In this document: one piece after another, positions 47,528 through 59,795 of the stretch | Layout: each line of letters starts with the position of its first letter | How positions within the stretch are numbered: position 1 is the stretch's first letter | Assembly (NCBI GenBank): GCA_023627715.1 | Contig: JAMAHW010000074.1 | Span: 124,001 to 188,000, forward strand | Source of the DNA: Periconia sp. R9002 | Lineage: Eukaryota > Ascomycota > Dothideomycetes > Pleosporales > Periconiaceae | Reading direction: 5' to 3' | DNA length: 64,000 bases | Translations under genes and position numbers: made by a program | Notes under the pieces: generated by a model | The model's input: the letters and a program-made list of their open reading frames with translations, nothing else | What the model was told of the DNA's origin: nothing | Databases searched by the model: none

Positions 47528-49606
47528 ATGGCGCACTATTCCAATTTATATCAAGATCGGCATGCTGGTAAGGGTTTCTGTCCAATAGGATTGTTAAACC
47601 GTACTAAAGAGACTGCGCAAGGCTACCACGACGACGAGAACAACGATAACGCGTACACGGACGAAGCGCCAGATGATCATTATCATCACAAAAACCTTTG
47701 GAAACCTACTGAGTGGCTACTAGAGCTGTTTGCGTGGATTGTTGGCGCAGGAGTTTTTGCTGGGATTGTTTACATTCTGATTCGTTTTGACAACACACCC
47801 GTGGAGGAATGGCCCATTAACATACAGATTAGCACACTGGTGGCACTCCTAGCGCAAGTGGGATCGGCCGCGTTGCTGTGAGTTGTGCCCCCGTTTGTCT
47901 TATAGATATAGCTGACGTATTATGCCTGTAGCTTTCCAACGGAAGCATGCATTGGCCAGCTCAAATGGACGTGGTTCAGGTCTTCGAAGAAAGCGATAGA
48001 CATGCAGAAGTTTGACGAGGCTAGCCGAGGACCTATAGGCAGCTTAGTCCTGCTCTTCTCACTTTCCATCACTCCGTGAGTAGAGCTATATTTCCCATTT
48101 TGAAAATCAAATCCCTGACTGATTACGCGCAGACGTCTAGTGCACCTTGGGGCGTTATTAACCATCCTTATGCTTGTGTTCCCCACGTTCTTCCAGCAGG
48201 CCGTCCAGACTCGACTCGAACCGCTTGAATATGTCTCAAATAGTACTTATATTTCCCGTCTGAGACAGTACTCTCGATTGCCCACTCCACCCTCATATGC
48301 AGACGAGTACATCTACCGTAACGAATTTACCGGTGCGTTTGCCCTTGGTGCCGATGTTTCATAAGCTAATACGACGTTAGGCAACAATAATTATATGACG
48401 AATACGATCATCTCGAGCATGGTCGGAAATTCACAGAACTTGTCAAACGTGAACCCTCTTTGCCCGGTGGGAGCGTGTAGCTGGGAACCATACACTACGA
48501 TAGCAATGTGTTCCTCAACAGAAGATATTTCAAACAAAATAATGCAGCAGGGTGAATCTAAGTACATGGCACTTCCTGGGATCTCGATAGACAACAACAC
48601 AGGAATATTGCCAACAATGTGGCTGACTACAGTATTTGGGGCCGGAAACGGCTCATATGGATTCCGGGGCAAAGGAGCTGACATAACATCTCCAGAACTC
48701 TCGCTAAAGAACCCAGATAGCAATGTCGATGATCTTGCGCACATTTACTTGGCCTATCAGGACCCATGCCTCATGAAAAACGAGTTGGATAGTAGTAAAG
48801 AATCGTGGAAGGCATTCAAGGGCACGGTGAAACTCTGCTTACAGACATTAAGAACGATACACAATTCTTCTACTCAAACTACCGTAGCAGGTTCGTATAC
48901 GAATCTGACATGGACTCCAGTTTTCGGGGAAGGCAAATTCGCCAATAATTGGGGTAATCGTACGAATCTCAATTGGACTACACGCCTCAACGGCGAAGAT
49001 TTCGCTATCGAACTCGCTACTTTAGAGATACTGGCAGGTCAAATTGCCATGTCTTTTAATTTTTCGGCTTCGTACTTTCCAGGAGGTGATAACTATCTTT
49101 ACGGCTCTCTGTTCGCGTCGAATTTTGTCTCGGAAGTGCTGGGACCGGACCCGCTCAAGTGCCCCAATGGTACTGGATACGGGCTCCAGGCTTTCGATAA
49201 ACGCTTAGTCAACATTGCTACTGGTGTAACCAATGCGTGAGTGTACCATAATCAACACCCTTGCTCGCTTTTCAGCCCAAAGTCTAACTGTATGATTAGT
49301 TTTCGAACCGCAGACGGTAGTGAGCCAGTGCACGGAAAGTCCTTCAGGAACGTCTTAATTATCCGCGTGAAGCTTCCATTCGTTGCACTACCAGGCGCGC
49401 TGTTTACGGGTATCACAATTTTTTTCCTGGCTACAGTGATCCGTACGGCGAAGGTGCCGGTGTGGAAGTCGTCACTACTTGCTGTGCTGTATACTATGCA
49501 TGAGCCACAGAAGCTGGACACAAAAACCATGATGGAGAAGAAGGCCGAAGGAACGGAAATGAGTTTTGATTCAGCTGGTACTTGGCAACTCAAAGGCGTG
49601 AGGTAA
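47528..49606 (+). CDS. DUF3176 multipass membrane protein
   Basis: Five exons (47528-47877, 47932-48075, 48133-48332, 48381-49236, 49300-49606) join in phase to give 618 residues. A hydrophilic His/Asp-rich N-terminus is followed by transmembrane helices at about residues 62-85 (WLLELFAWIVGAGVFAGIVYILI) and 100-118, the family block CIGQLKWTWF, another helix (GALLTILMLVFPTFFQQAVQ) ending cytosolic/membrane portions, a large Cys-containing, N-glycosylated extracellular domain (CPVGACSWEPYTTIAMCSS), and a C-terminal helix (LPFVALPGALFTGITIFFLATV) before KVPVWKSSLLAVLY. The domain order matches fungal DUF3176 proteins, a large expanded family of unknown function. Introns are 48-63 nt with standard borders. 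It is flanked by two copies of one segment, which suggests local duplication. Confidence 0.87.
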
Positions 49607-50127
49607 AGAAATACGGTTGTACTCGTTTGTATCAATGGTCTTGTTGCGTGATCTATTGATCAAACAATCGTGCAATAGCTCCTGTCGTTATTCTTACATA
49701 TGCCCTCTTCTTAGGGGTTCTAAACTTGGACTTACCAACGTTACATTAATGGAGTTCAGACCAGTTACTCCGTCAACTCTTTGGTCGGGTAAGCTAGTCC
49801 CGTTCCCAATCCCACTGTCATAGTACTAGTTGACACCACATTAACATTCTAAAATCGCTAAACAGATTGATGGGCAGGGCAGTCTACATACTATATAGCG
49901 CACGGGTGGAAGTGTGTGGTGTAAAGCGTTGATCAATCTCTCTTCCTATGAAATAGTTCTGGTTCACGTTCTCATAAATACGTACGTAGGTACTCACGCT
50001 ATCTTACCATTCTTTTGTATTACTACACTTGCCTTAAACCGCTCTGTTTGTGGGAGGGAAATGGGAGGAGGAGAGGGGGCGTGGTGGCTCTATGCTGAAC
50101 ATGTGATTGAGTGATTGACCAAGAATG

Positions 50128-50282
50128 ATGAGATTGATGGACGTTTCGAGACGTAAGAATGAACACTTGTGATGGGGATCAAGAATAGATGTAGATGAGT
50201 TTTGGGGTTTGTTCGGTGGTGCTTGAGGGGTCGGTTGATTTATATACTTGAGGGGTATTTTTTCAGAAAATCACTTTTAGCG

Positions 50283-50335
<53 letters not shown>

Positions 50336-50429
50336 CTAAGAGGGAGGGATGGTGGACGAGAAGTTGATAAAACACAAGTACATAGTTGAAAACCAGGAAC
50401 TCCGATGGCTCATGCGATGATATCATTTT
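50128..50429 (+). repeat. Diverged direct repeat, segment B
   Basis: Second copy of segment A. It is interrupted by an expanded poly-T run where segment A has only four Ts. Confidence 0.6.
50286..50331 (+). repeat. 46-bp poly-T homopolymer
   Basis: Uninterrupted T run. The matching site in segment A (near 46948) has TTTT between similar flanks, so this looks like in-place expansion rather than a retroposon tail. Its true length may be uncertain in the assembly. Confidence 0.9.
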
Positions 50430-50818
50430 AGAGAGGAGATTACGTTTCTTTGCATTGATATTGCTATCGACGATGGAAGTTTTTCGATACATAGTATCAA
50501 GATTATGGACTACCAGTATGCGCGGGTATAAGAAGTATAGATGAAGGATATTTTTTGGTAAAGATTATTCATCGTCACTCGGGAATTAGAAGAAGAGAAA
50601 AGGCCGTTAAATAAACATGACAATGCTACGCTCTCGCTCGCTCGATTTCCTCAATCAACGCTGTCAGAGAAACGAAGAAAAAAAATTCTATCGCGTCGTG
50701 GCACTGATTCGTAAAAATTCGTTTCTACGCTTGATGCCGAAAAGAAAAAGGTGAAAGCCAGATTGCACAGCTCGTACGTCGGGAAAGAGCAAGAGCACAA
50801 GAGCAGATAGGAGAGGAT

Positions 50819-51730
50819 TTAAGAGCGTGCCTTTAGCAACGGATGCGGCGAAGGAGAGCGACCCCTCAAGGCAGGCGAGCTGGGACGTAGCATGGGACTG
50901 GCAGCAGCGCTGAGAGCGTCCAGGCTGAGCTGGCTGATGGCGTCGAGGTTGGTCTGGACATCCTCCTCGGACAGGTCGAGCATGAGGCGAAGTTCGTCGG
51001 CCTTTAAGGCGTCGCCCATGCCGATGGCTAGCTGCTCTTTGCTGGGGCTGTTGGGGACGTCGTAGTAGAGCCAGTGGTAGCCTATATCGGACAGCTGGTG
51101 GGGTTCAACAGCAGTGGTGATGCGGGCTATGCACTTGCGCACGTCCATGCCGAAGATGCCGGAGACGTGGGGCTCGCGGCCGATAGCGCCCAGGGAAGAG
51201 GACTGGCGGGCTATGGCGCGGGGGATGCGGGCGTTGTTCTCGATGGCGGACTCGCTGATGCGGGTCGAGGCGCCGGCGTCCTGCAGCCTTGCGCGCTTGA
51301 ATGTAGCCTTGTGTAGCTCCGTGGTGCCCACGACCATGTAAAAGGTGTCTGTCTGCTTGCTCTTGACCAAGTTGTATATCCACTTCTGGGAGGCAGGGTC
51401 GTTGCAGACGAACTGGAATGCCTGGAGGGGCAGCTGGGACTCGCGCTGGATGATCTGCTCGGCCGTGACCCTCAGCAGGTTGGGCTGCCTGTATACCTTG
51501 CCCAAGTCGAACTTTGCGCCGTAGGCGGCCATGAAGCGGCCCTCTGCATCGACGGAAAAAAGGTCTTTGTAGCGGGCTTTGATGTGGGTGTCATTGAGGC
51601 TGTCGACGTCTTCGTGGGCTGCGTCGGAGTAGAAGCAGTCGCGCTCGGGGTGGAGGGGGTGAGACAGCAGCTGGCCGACTACCACGTCGTTTGCGGAGAG
51701 GGGCTTGGGGAGCAGACCATGGACGACCAT
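50819..51730 (-). CDS. Hypothetical protein, unrecognised family
   Basis: A single exon encodes 303 residues. I do not recognise the family. No signal peptide or transmembrane helix is visible. The N-terminal two-thirds look like a folded mixed alpha/beta domain with SANDVVVGQLLSHPLHPE near the start, a LFSVDAEGRFMAAYGAKFDLG segment, and a strand TDTFYMVVGTTELHKATFKRA at about residues 127-147. The C-terminal 60 residues turn acidic/helical (ALKADELRLMLDLSEEDVQ) and end in a Ser/Pro/Arg-rich tail. Codon use and lack of stops across 304 codons support a real gene. The start at 51730 is followed directly by the conserved-looking LLPKPLSANDVVVG. Upstream is a long leader-like region. Function unknown. 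Confidence 0.65.
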   Translation of the reverse strand: MVVHGLLPKPLSANDVVVGQLLSHPLHPERDCFYSDAAHEDVDSLNDTHIKARYKDLFSVDAEGRFMAAYGAKFDLGKVYRQPNLLRVTAEQIIQRESQLPLQAFQFVCNDPASQKWIYNLVKSKQTDTFYMVVGTTELHKATFKRARLQDAGASTRISESAIENNARIPRAIARQSSSLGAIGREPHVSGIFGMDVRKCIARITTAVEPHQLSDIGYHWLYYDVPNSPSKEQLAIGMGDALKADELRLMLDLSEEDVQTNLDAISQLSLDALSAAASPMLRPSSPALRGRSPSPHPLLKARS

Positions 51731-53417
51731 GATGCTGTAGGGACTGGTGTAGTGGATGGATGGTCGAGGACTCGTTTTGCGAGAGGAGAGTGTAGATGTA
51801 GCTAGATGGGGAGTGGGGTTGGTGTAGGTCGGGTCAGCAATCTAGAGTACCAAGGAAGGCGTATTGGCTGAATATGTGACGGGCGCTGTGATGTGTGATG
51901 GGAGTCAAATGGAATCAAACCATCACATTGGGGGCTGGCACATGGACCGGATAGATACCAAGGTCGACAATAACTGAGTGAATTGATCAGCTGGCAAGAG
52001 AAGACAAGAGAATATTCCTCCGTCTGTCGAATTGATGTCGAGTTAGTCTTTCGCGGAATCTTAGCCACCGCTTGATTCCTTCTGGCCTAGCGCCTCACGT
52101 TGCGCCCTCAACCCCAAAGATTGGACAGTAGACATTGGTTGTATTTGTAGATATCTGTGATGAACTCGATGGAAGAGAGGAAAAAGAAGAAGAAAGGGAA
52201 AACTGTCTTCACGGGGCTTTGTCAAACATGTACATGTATCTTGGGCATTCTGGAGTGGTGGAGGAAGGGATTGACCAATGGGGATTGATTAGTCATCTCA
52301 TGATTAGTCATCAGGAGTGGACGTCACATCAACATTGAACTCACCTTTCGACATTGATGCTGTGTGCAATACAAAATTATCTGATTCCTTCTTCGTCCCC
52401 ATCTCGCACTTCCGCCGTCTTACATATATACCGTTTAGATTCAGTCAGATTGGTAACGTGTGTCGAGTATACTCCGCTCCCTAGTCCGAAACACCATCCC
52501 TTGGCGACAGACTCCGTGCATGACACCGCAAATCTCAAAAGGGGTCAAGTCTACTACCGCTCCGCCCCCAGGTAGATGACGACCCTCGCGACCGTCGCAC
52601 GCTACCGTTTCAACCACCCGTCAATCCTCAGATTCCTCCCTATTCTCCCCTCACTACCTCCACGAGAGGGGCTATGCGTCGTAATCCGATCTTCTAATAG
52701 TGTGGGCCTTTTGGCCTAACCGTCACAAGATCTGCAAATAGCTAATTCCTTCATCGTGGCTCATCATGTTCGCCTGGTTACGCTTCCAGGCATACAGATC
52801 GCGACAGAGGATTCGTGGAAGAAGATGGGTGAAGAGATACCATGCCGTCTGCTTCTTTCGCTTCGCTTTCCACACACAGTCAGTTTAATGTAAATCCCCC
52901 GGCCAAATCACAGCTATCGCTCCTACTTCTGTATTTGTGACGAAACCGTTTGAACCCCTGCTCCCGGCACCGCTTTCGGACATTAAACATGCTCCATTCA
53001 CTGCGAAGCCTCAAGGTCCGTCGCCTTGCTGTGCAATCTCCTGTAGCTGGCGAGATAGGCGCTAGGCTTCTATTCCTAGCACTATGCTCTCCTCCTAAGG
53101 CCTCCCGCCCTTCAGACTACCCTAGTGCCTTCATTATACATTGCAGATCGCCTACTTCCCGTCTGGAGGGTTCAACCGTCCTGCCAAATTATATCAGCAA
53201 ATTGCGCTCCATTGTCTGCCCCCCCAAGAGCGCATGCCGGTCCTCTCTCTTCAACCTCATGACATTGAAGCTTTCCTAACATCTGTCCCTCCAGTCTTTA
53301 TTTGGACCTCATAGTCTCGCCGGGGCGCCTGACCTCGCTGGACACACCCAACGCTGCTAACTGTCCTTTGCTTGTTCCCCCCACACTCATTTTTTTTGTT
53401 CTCGTTTGTACGCTATC
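51731..53417. other. Divergent spacer, no gene seen
   Basis: 1.7 kb between head-to-head genes. The plus-strand frame at 52950-53279 lacks coding character. Pyrimidine-rich leader sequence precedes 53418. Confidence 0.45.
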
Positions 53418-54964
53418 ATGGGACAAGTAGGCATCGCACCGTTTCTGGTGCGCTACATCAAGCTGCTAGCTATAGCTTGCTTTTTCATACTCGTCTGGTC
53501 TCTTGTGGATCGGACCGTTAATCCCACCACTTCGCCAGTGCCCAAATCACAACCGCTCCATGCGAACACGCCGTCAAACGAACTCCCCGTTTCAAAGATG
53601 GAGAAACCTCACCAAGAGATGGAGCATAGGGATGCAGCACCACCATCAATCTCGGAGGAGTCACACCAATGGACTGAAGTCAATTCCACACTAGGCGTAT
53701 GCATGTCCCCATCCACCTCAAGGTTCTCCATAGCAACTCGAAACAAACAAGCAACTAACATGTCTGATTGACAAAACAGTTCGGCACCATCCTTGCCGTC
53801 TCTCATGCAAAGTCAAAACGCAAAGCTGGTCTGCTCTGGGCCGCGAACATGACGGGCATTGATATTGAGATTCCCGACCAACCTGCCTGGACCGACGAGG
53901 ATATCGCCAGTATCCGGCTGGGAAAAACCAAATGGGTAAACAGGGGATCCGCGCTGGCCTGGCTGGGTCACTTGAATGCGTTGAAGAAGTATGTAACCAT
54001 TTCACTGCTTGTCTTCCCATTCTACATTCGAAGCAACCGTCCCGGCAACCTGATAACAACTAACCACAATCACCCCAACAGATTCCTTTCTACTCCCCAC
54101 GAAACTGCCCTGATCGTCGAAGACGACGCAGACTGGGACATTGCTCTCCGGTCTTCCCAAGTACCCGTCGCAGCAGCTGCCCTCCGCCACCTTTTCGACA
54201 CAGCATCCACCGCCCCTTCGTCCCCGGAACCCCAGCAATACCAACACCAACACCACATGCACTCGCACCACTCCCATCCCTCCCCTCACCGACCCAGCTC
54301 CCTCACTTCCTCCACCGACCCCAACTACTGGGGCCCCACAGGCTCGTGGGAGATCCTGCACCTTGGCCACAGCGATAGCGAGCAATACGACCGCGAAAAC
54401 GGCGCGACCCTCGCGCGCATCCACTCGAACCCCTCGACCGCATTCCCCGATGCCACCCTGCCTGGCGAAGATCGCCTCAATCCGGCCACGAAGACGCTTC
54501 TCTACAGCCTCGCGGTGCCGCTGACGTCGCGGCTCTGGCACCGCTCCCACTGGCCCCTCGGCTCCTACGCCTACGGCATCACGCGCGCCGCCGCGCAGCG
54601 CATCGTCGACCTTTACTCTGTCGGATCCGCTGGCTCCACTTCTGCGGACGCCTTCGACGTCGTGCTCCTCGAGCTCTGCCGCGACCACCACTGGAAGTGC
54701 TGGACCCTGGAACCGGGTCTGATTGGCGAATACTACACCCCCAGCGAGATCGCACTCGCCAACATGGACGAGGCGGACCGTGAAAAGGCCGTCTTCGATG
54801 AGCTTTACGATACGTGGAATCTGCGGTGTGCGGTGAGGCAGCGCGCGCTGTGGGTTGAGGAGGGCGACGAAGGCGGGAGACAGGGCATGATTGAGCGGGT
54901 AGGGAGGGGAGAGTGTCCCGCTGATTTCATTGAGGTGGAGGAAGGAGAGCAGAGTGCGTTCTAA
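53418..54964 (+). CDS. GT25-like glycosyltransferase, type II membrane protein
   Basis: Three exons (53418-53696, 53780-53988, 54082-54964) give 456 residues. A signal-anchor helix (about residues 11-30, VRYIKLLAIACFFILVWSLV) is followed by a Ser/Pro-rich stem and a lumenal domain of the LPS/GT25 pattern: TILAVSHAKSKRKAGLLWAANMTGIDIEI, then GSALAWLGHLNALKKF and ALIVEDDADWD with the acidic metal/nucleotide-sugar motif (about 176), later SYAYGITRAAAQRIVDLY and FDVVLLELCRDHHWKCWTLEPGLIG. Fungal members are presumed Golgi glycosyltransferases; donor and acceptor are unknown. A His/Gln-rich insertion (QHQHHMHSHHSH) lies in a variable loop. Intron 2 (93 nt) is a multiple of three and stop-free, so retention would insert 31 residues just before the catalytic motif. 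Confidence 0.83.
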
Positions 54965-56342
54965 AACCTTCACACTTCTTTTTTTCTCTCTTCTCCGGTG
55001 GGGATGGTGATCGTGTTTGGGGGGGGGGGGGGGTGGCGTCTTTTTTTTCCTTGGTACGGGTGTTTTTTTTTTCAGAGAGATACCACTTTCGCATCGTTCG
55101 TTCGGGGGTTTTTTTTTCTGCGCGTTTCTGTAACGCTTGGAGTTCTTTTCTTACAGGGGTTGTGGAAGAACAACAGCATTTGCATAAGACACTGGGAAAC
55201 CGGCTGCATAGAAGTATGGCGTTTTTGGTTTTATGGGTTTTGCAAAATCGATACAAAGTTTCGACACACACACACATAGGTACATGTACATTCATACGTA
55301 CCCGTTGATCGAGTACGTAGTGTATGTACATATGTTTGTATATAGAAAGACAAAAGAAGACAAAGATGAAATTAGATATACAGACAAACTATAAAATCGT
55401 ACTGCCAAACAAAACCTCAACTGTCTCTCTGTGTGAAGTGAGAAAGGAAGAAACTTTTTTTTTATCGACGTTGATAGCAATTTTAGAGAAGAAATAAAAA
55501 AATCTTTGTTATGCAACCACGCCGCAACACACTATGTTAAAAATATTGCTGATTTTTTGGATAGTTGAAGACGGTCCTCAGGTGGGATAGGGCGTATGCT
55601 AAGTATACGGATATATTTCACTCATAGACACACCTGCGCGCGCAGGGACTGTATGCTTACCTAGGTACCTATGCAGGGACACGGTGATTAAGCGTGTATG
55701 GTATGTATGGCACACAGGATATGCGTGTACATAGAAAGACGGAGAAAAGATGAGAGAATGAAAATGGATCTATGTATTTAGATGTACATAAACACTAACT
55801 ACTATAAGGGCAGAAAAGAATAATCAACAAGAAGAAACTAGATCAAACCAAACTAAACGAAAGACTATGCGAGTCTGCAATTAAAAGCAAAAGAAAAAGA
55901 AAAGAAAAAGTATACATACATACATACATACACACATACATACTTCTCTTCGTAGTTAACATACTTGAGGCCCTCTCTACCTTATTCTGTCCCTCTTTTT
56001 CATATTTTTTTCTTACTTGTTTAGGTAGAACACCTATTAAATATTCAAGTAAAAAAACACATAGGTAAACTATAAACAACTCCAAGAAAAAATGGCATAT
56101 TAACGAGTAAAAAAGATGGGATTGATTCTCATAAACGATATGCCGTGCGTGCATTTCTATTTCCAAAAAAACTCATATGACCGTCTGTATCGATGTACCC
56201 AATCCAACAACACTCTATCCACCTATGCCTATGCACACCGAAAAAAAAGAGAACCCTAACAAACAAACCCAAAAACACCTTTCAAGTACGTCCGACCCAC
56301 CCCCAAACCGAACCCTCAAACCCTTAGAAAGAAAAAGAAAAC
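54965..56342. other. Low-complexity intergenic stretch
   Basis: No gene. Contains a 15-G run (55019-55033), a short CA repeat near 55264-55276, CATA-type repeats near 55913-55943 and several A/T runs. Confidence 0.6.
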
Positions 56343-59300
56343 TCAAGCACTAATCTCACTATCCAACAAATCATCCACGATATCCGCCTCGGTGACCGCA
56401 ACAGGCACTTCCTTCCTCGCCTTCTTCCCTCTAGTCGCTGCTCTAGGCGTGGCTACACTACTCCCTTCCTCTTCTACCTCCTCCTCTTCATCCTCATCTT
56501 CAAGCGGCATCCTCGTACCCTCGCCATGCGCACCCGCCATCATAGTATCTTCCTCCTCCTCCTCTTCCGGTTCTTCAGTATTAGCTTCGGTCTTGACTTC
56601 CGTCGTCGCCGCCGCCGCAGAGCCATCTTCTTCTTCATTGTTGTCTGCATCGTGCGTACTAACGTTACTAACGTTCACATCACCCAACCTCTTGGTGACG
56701 GTGGCTTCGAGCTTGACGAGCGCGTTGCGCGTCGTAGCATCCAGGGCGATCTTTGCCTCGACGGCCTCGTTCGCCAGCTCGAGCAGCGCCGTCAACGCCT
56801 CGCCGCCATCCACGGGCGCGGGTCCCGACGCTGAGATGGAGAGCTTGCTTAGTAGCGAAAGAAGGGGTTTGCGTTCGTCTTTGGAGCACGCGTGCGCGAG
56901 GGTGCGCTCGAGGATCTCTGTCGCGAGCACGATGTGCGGTTCCTCGGCTTGTTGCGACGTCGTCGCGACTTTACCGTCGAGGCCGAGTTCCGTGGCGCCG
57001 ACGACTTTGCGGCCGTCGGTCCAGTCGGCGAGGTGGGCAGTGATGACGGGCCAGCCCACCATTTCGTCGCCCTCATCGCTGACATCTTCACGCATCAGGA
57101 GGAGTTTGGAGGTGACGGGCACGGCGATTTGAGCCATGAGCAGCGCGTTTTTAAGCTTCGAGTGGCAGAAGACGGGGAGGAAGTAACTGAGTGCTTGACG
57201 CAGGGCTGGATTGTGCACCGTTTCGGGGTCGAAGTACGTCAGAACGAAGGCGCGCAGGATGTCGGCCGTCGCGGCGGGTGGGAGGATACCTAGTAGGAGG
57301 AGTTTGGAGGAGGCGGTACATGCCATGAGGCTGATTTGATTGTTGTCTGACCGGAATGATTTAAGGAGCACCTTTGTAAGGGGCTTGATGAGTGGGTTTT
57401 CCTTTGGTTCTGCTCCTTTCTCTTCCTCATCAGAATCATCCGGGTCGGGTGTAGGGGGAGCGAGGAGAGAGGGATGTGTGATGATGAGATCGGCAAGGAC
57501 CTGGATGACGATCTCTTTCAGTGCATCATGACCTTTGGCGAAGCAGTGGAAGAATAGATCAAGGTTCTTCAAAGCGAGGTCCTGAGGATAATGTTAGAAA
57601 TGGCTTGGTTAAACGTGTATCCGGAGAACGTACCTTGCTAAGGAGTGCGCCCAAGCCCAAGCAGATGACACCGCGCTCGCGAATCATAGCTTCTTGACCG
57701 CGAACAGCAGGAATAATCAGCGTGTTCAGGATCGTTGTTAGTGAGTTGTCCGACTCGAGGTCACAGTGCACGTTCTGGAGTGTGCATTGAGCGATGTGCA
57801 GACATTTCGAGTACACCATGACTTCGCGAATACGTTTCTCTTCCTCTTCTTCCGGATCAAGCTGTTTGACCGTCTTCTTCTTGTTCGATGCCGCCTGAAC
57901 CGCCGAATCGTCGCTGATGTCTGACTGGGCAGAGTGGAACGAGTCCTCTGCATCCTCACCCTGTTCGGTTGCATTGTCATCCATGAGTGTATCACGGACT
58001 TCAGCGATAGCTTCGAGGATGACTGCGCAAAATTCGGCCTCACCACGGGTACCGCAGCATGTGCGTAGTACCTCAACAGCAAGTTTTGTGCATTCTTCAG
58101 GAAGTTGGGCTCGAGCGAGCGCCCCTCTCATAATGTTGTACATTTGCCGTCGACCAACCTCGTCGCTGTAATCCAGGGTAAGGGCGATGTGGAGTAGCTG
58201 CTGGACAACGAAGTCCTTCTCCTCGACATCCTCTTGAGCCTCCTCAGCCTCGGGGTCTTCTTCATCCATAAGTGCGACCTTCTCCACCAGTTCCATAAGG
58301 GTGTTGAGATGCTTCAGGACCACAAAAGCAAACATGGTCACTTCTGGCATCTTGTCTTCAATCATGTCTCGGATCCTATCGTCGTCGACACTACTGCAAT
58401 AATCATTCATGGTACGCGCGATGAACGCTTGCTGTGCGTCCAACTCTTGCCAGAATTCGTGATCGAACGAGACGAATTCGCGGTAATCGGGACGTAATTC
58501 CCAGAATTCGCGCATGGCTTCGTGAGCGATGCCATCCTCGACGCCAGAGTTGGTGACGTCGATACGCTCTAGCAGCTCAGTAAGAGCCTCAATGTTGAGG
58601 GGAGCAGGCTCGCCAGGCTTCTTCTCTTCATCCGGACGAGTATCGTGGGAGGAAGCGCAGTCTTCCAACCATCGCTCGCAAAAGAGACGAGCAGCGGCTT
58701 TGCGAACGATATCATCGCGATCCCTCAATCCCCACCTGATTAGTTTCTCACGTTCAACGAGTGACATGTGACGGAAGTCGCCCAATGTGGGTAGAATTTT
58801 CCCGTACACTATCCGCCTCATGGACGGATCCATGTCTCTAGCACGCTCAAGAATGTACTTGAGCGTAGATGGCCAAAACGGCAGATTTTGCAGCACAGCA
58901 CGTCGCACTTCAGCGCTGGAGTCGTTGATCATAATATCCATCAGCTTCTCCAAGATTCCGCCAGCGACATCGTCATCGCTGTCTTCGTCCTCATTTTCTT
59001 CATCGTCATTGCCCGCAAGGCGGCCGAGACCCAGTACAGCCTGGACACGGACGGACGGCTCCTTGTCTCGTAGGCGCTTGAGGAATCCTAGCCTGATCAG
59101 ATCGAAGATCTCGTCGTCAATGGTTTCCAGGTTGTTAACGATGTGGGCTACGGTCTGCGTGGCGCGGAACCGCACAACCTTGTCTTTGGCCGAGAGAAAG
59201 CCGAGTAGTGTGGTGAGGATGTGCGATGTTAGACGGCTGCTAGGCGTCTCTCTGAATGCTGCTGCTTCCGCCTCGTCTTCTGTCTGAAAGATGGCTTGGT

Positions 59301-59795
59301 CTGCTCATAAACCCAATTAGCACAACAATAATATTATACCGTTATTCTTGCGCAGAAAGACTCACCCTTATCCGAAGCATGCTTCAAAAACAGTCCCAAG
59401 AATCGAATCACCCGATCGGCTACATTCTCCCCTTTCTTTACGGCTAGGACTCTAAGCACACACCTCATGACCTCGCCATTGAATTGTTCCTCGTCAAATT
59501 CTTCCTCCTCAAGCCCCTTCTTCTTCTTCTTGACCTCGTCCACCTCGAAACAGCATCGTTCCTGCAGTTTCCGCAAGCTGGTCAACAGTTTGCGCTGGGT
59601 AGCCGTCGTGTTCTGCGCATCGCTGAAGATCTGGCTGACTTGTGTGCGGAGTGATGAGTCGGGTCCTTCATCTGGGATCTCGACGGCGTGTGTGGATGTA
59701 CGGGCGGAGGTGGAACCGCGGGTGGATTTGCGCGGTGTGGTGGTTGCTGTGCCGGAGGCGGAGCGGGTTGACCGTGTTGATGCGCGGCCTGGCAT
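56343..59795 (-). CDS. YCG1: Condensin complex subunit 3 (Ycg1/Cnd3/CAP-G)
   Basis: Three exons (59795-59366, 59303-57634, 57581-56343) give 1112 residues. A basic Ser/Thr/Arg-rich N-terminus is followed by HEAT repeats including VRFRATQTVAHIVNNLE, PSVRVQAVLGLGRLAGNDDE, VRRAVLQNLPFWPSTLKYILERARDMDPSMRRIVYGKILP and REKLIRWGLRDRDDIVRKAAARLF, which are characteristic of CAP-G subunits. A C-terminal Cnd3 domain (ALKNLDLFFHCFAKGHDALKEIVIQVLADLI) and a long acidic tail follow. The protein binds DNA as a HEAT subunit of condensin and is needed for mitotic chromosome compaction. Exon junctions give CASDKGADQAIFQ-like and LLSKDLALKNL joins in phase. Earlier in-frame codons upstream of 59795 look like leader. 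It is head-to-head with the cysteine synthase gene. Confidence 0.94.

Larger units (their letters stand above)
49607..50818. other. 3' flank with segment B and T46 tract
   Basis: No gene seen. Includes direct-repeat segment B and a 46-bp poly-T run. Confidence 0.5.

Noticed and set aside
52950..53279. 109-codon plus-strand frame
   Set aside because: In the GT25 leader region; no family resemblance and no splice link to the gene.
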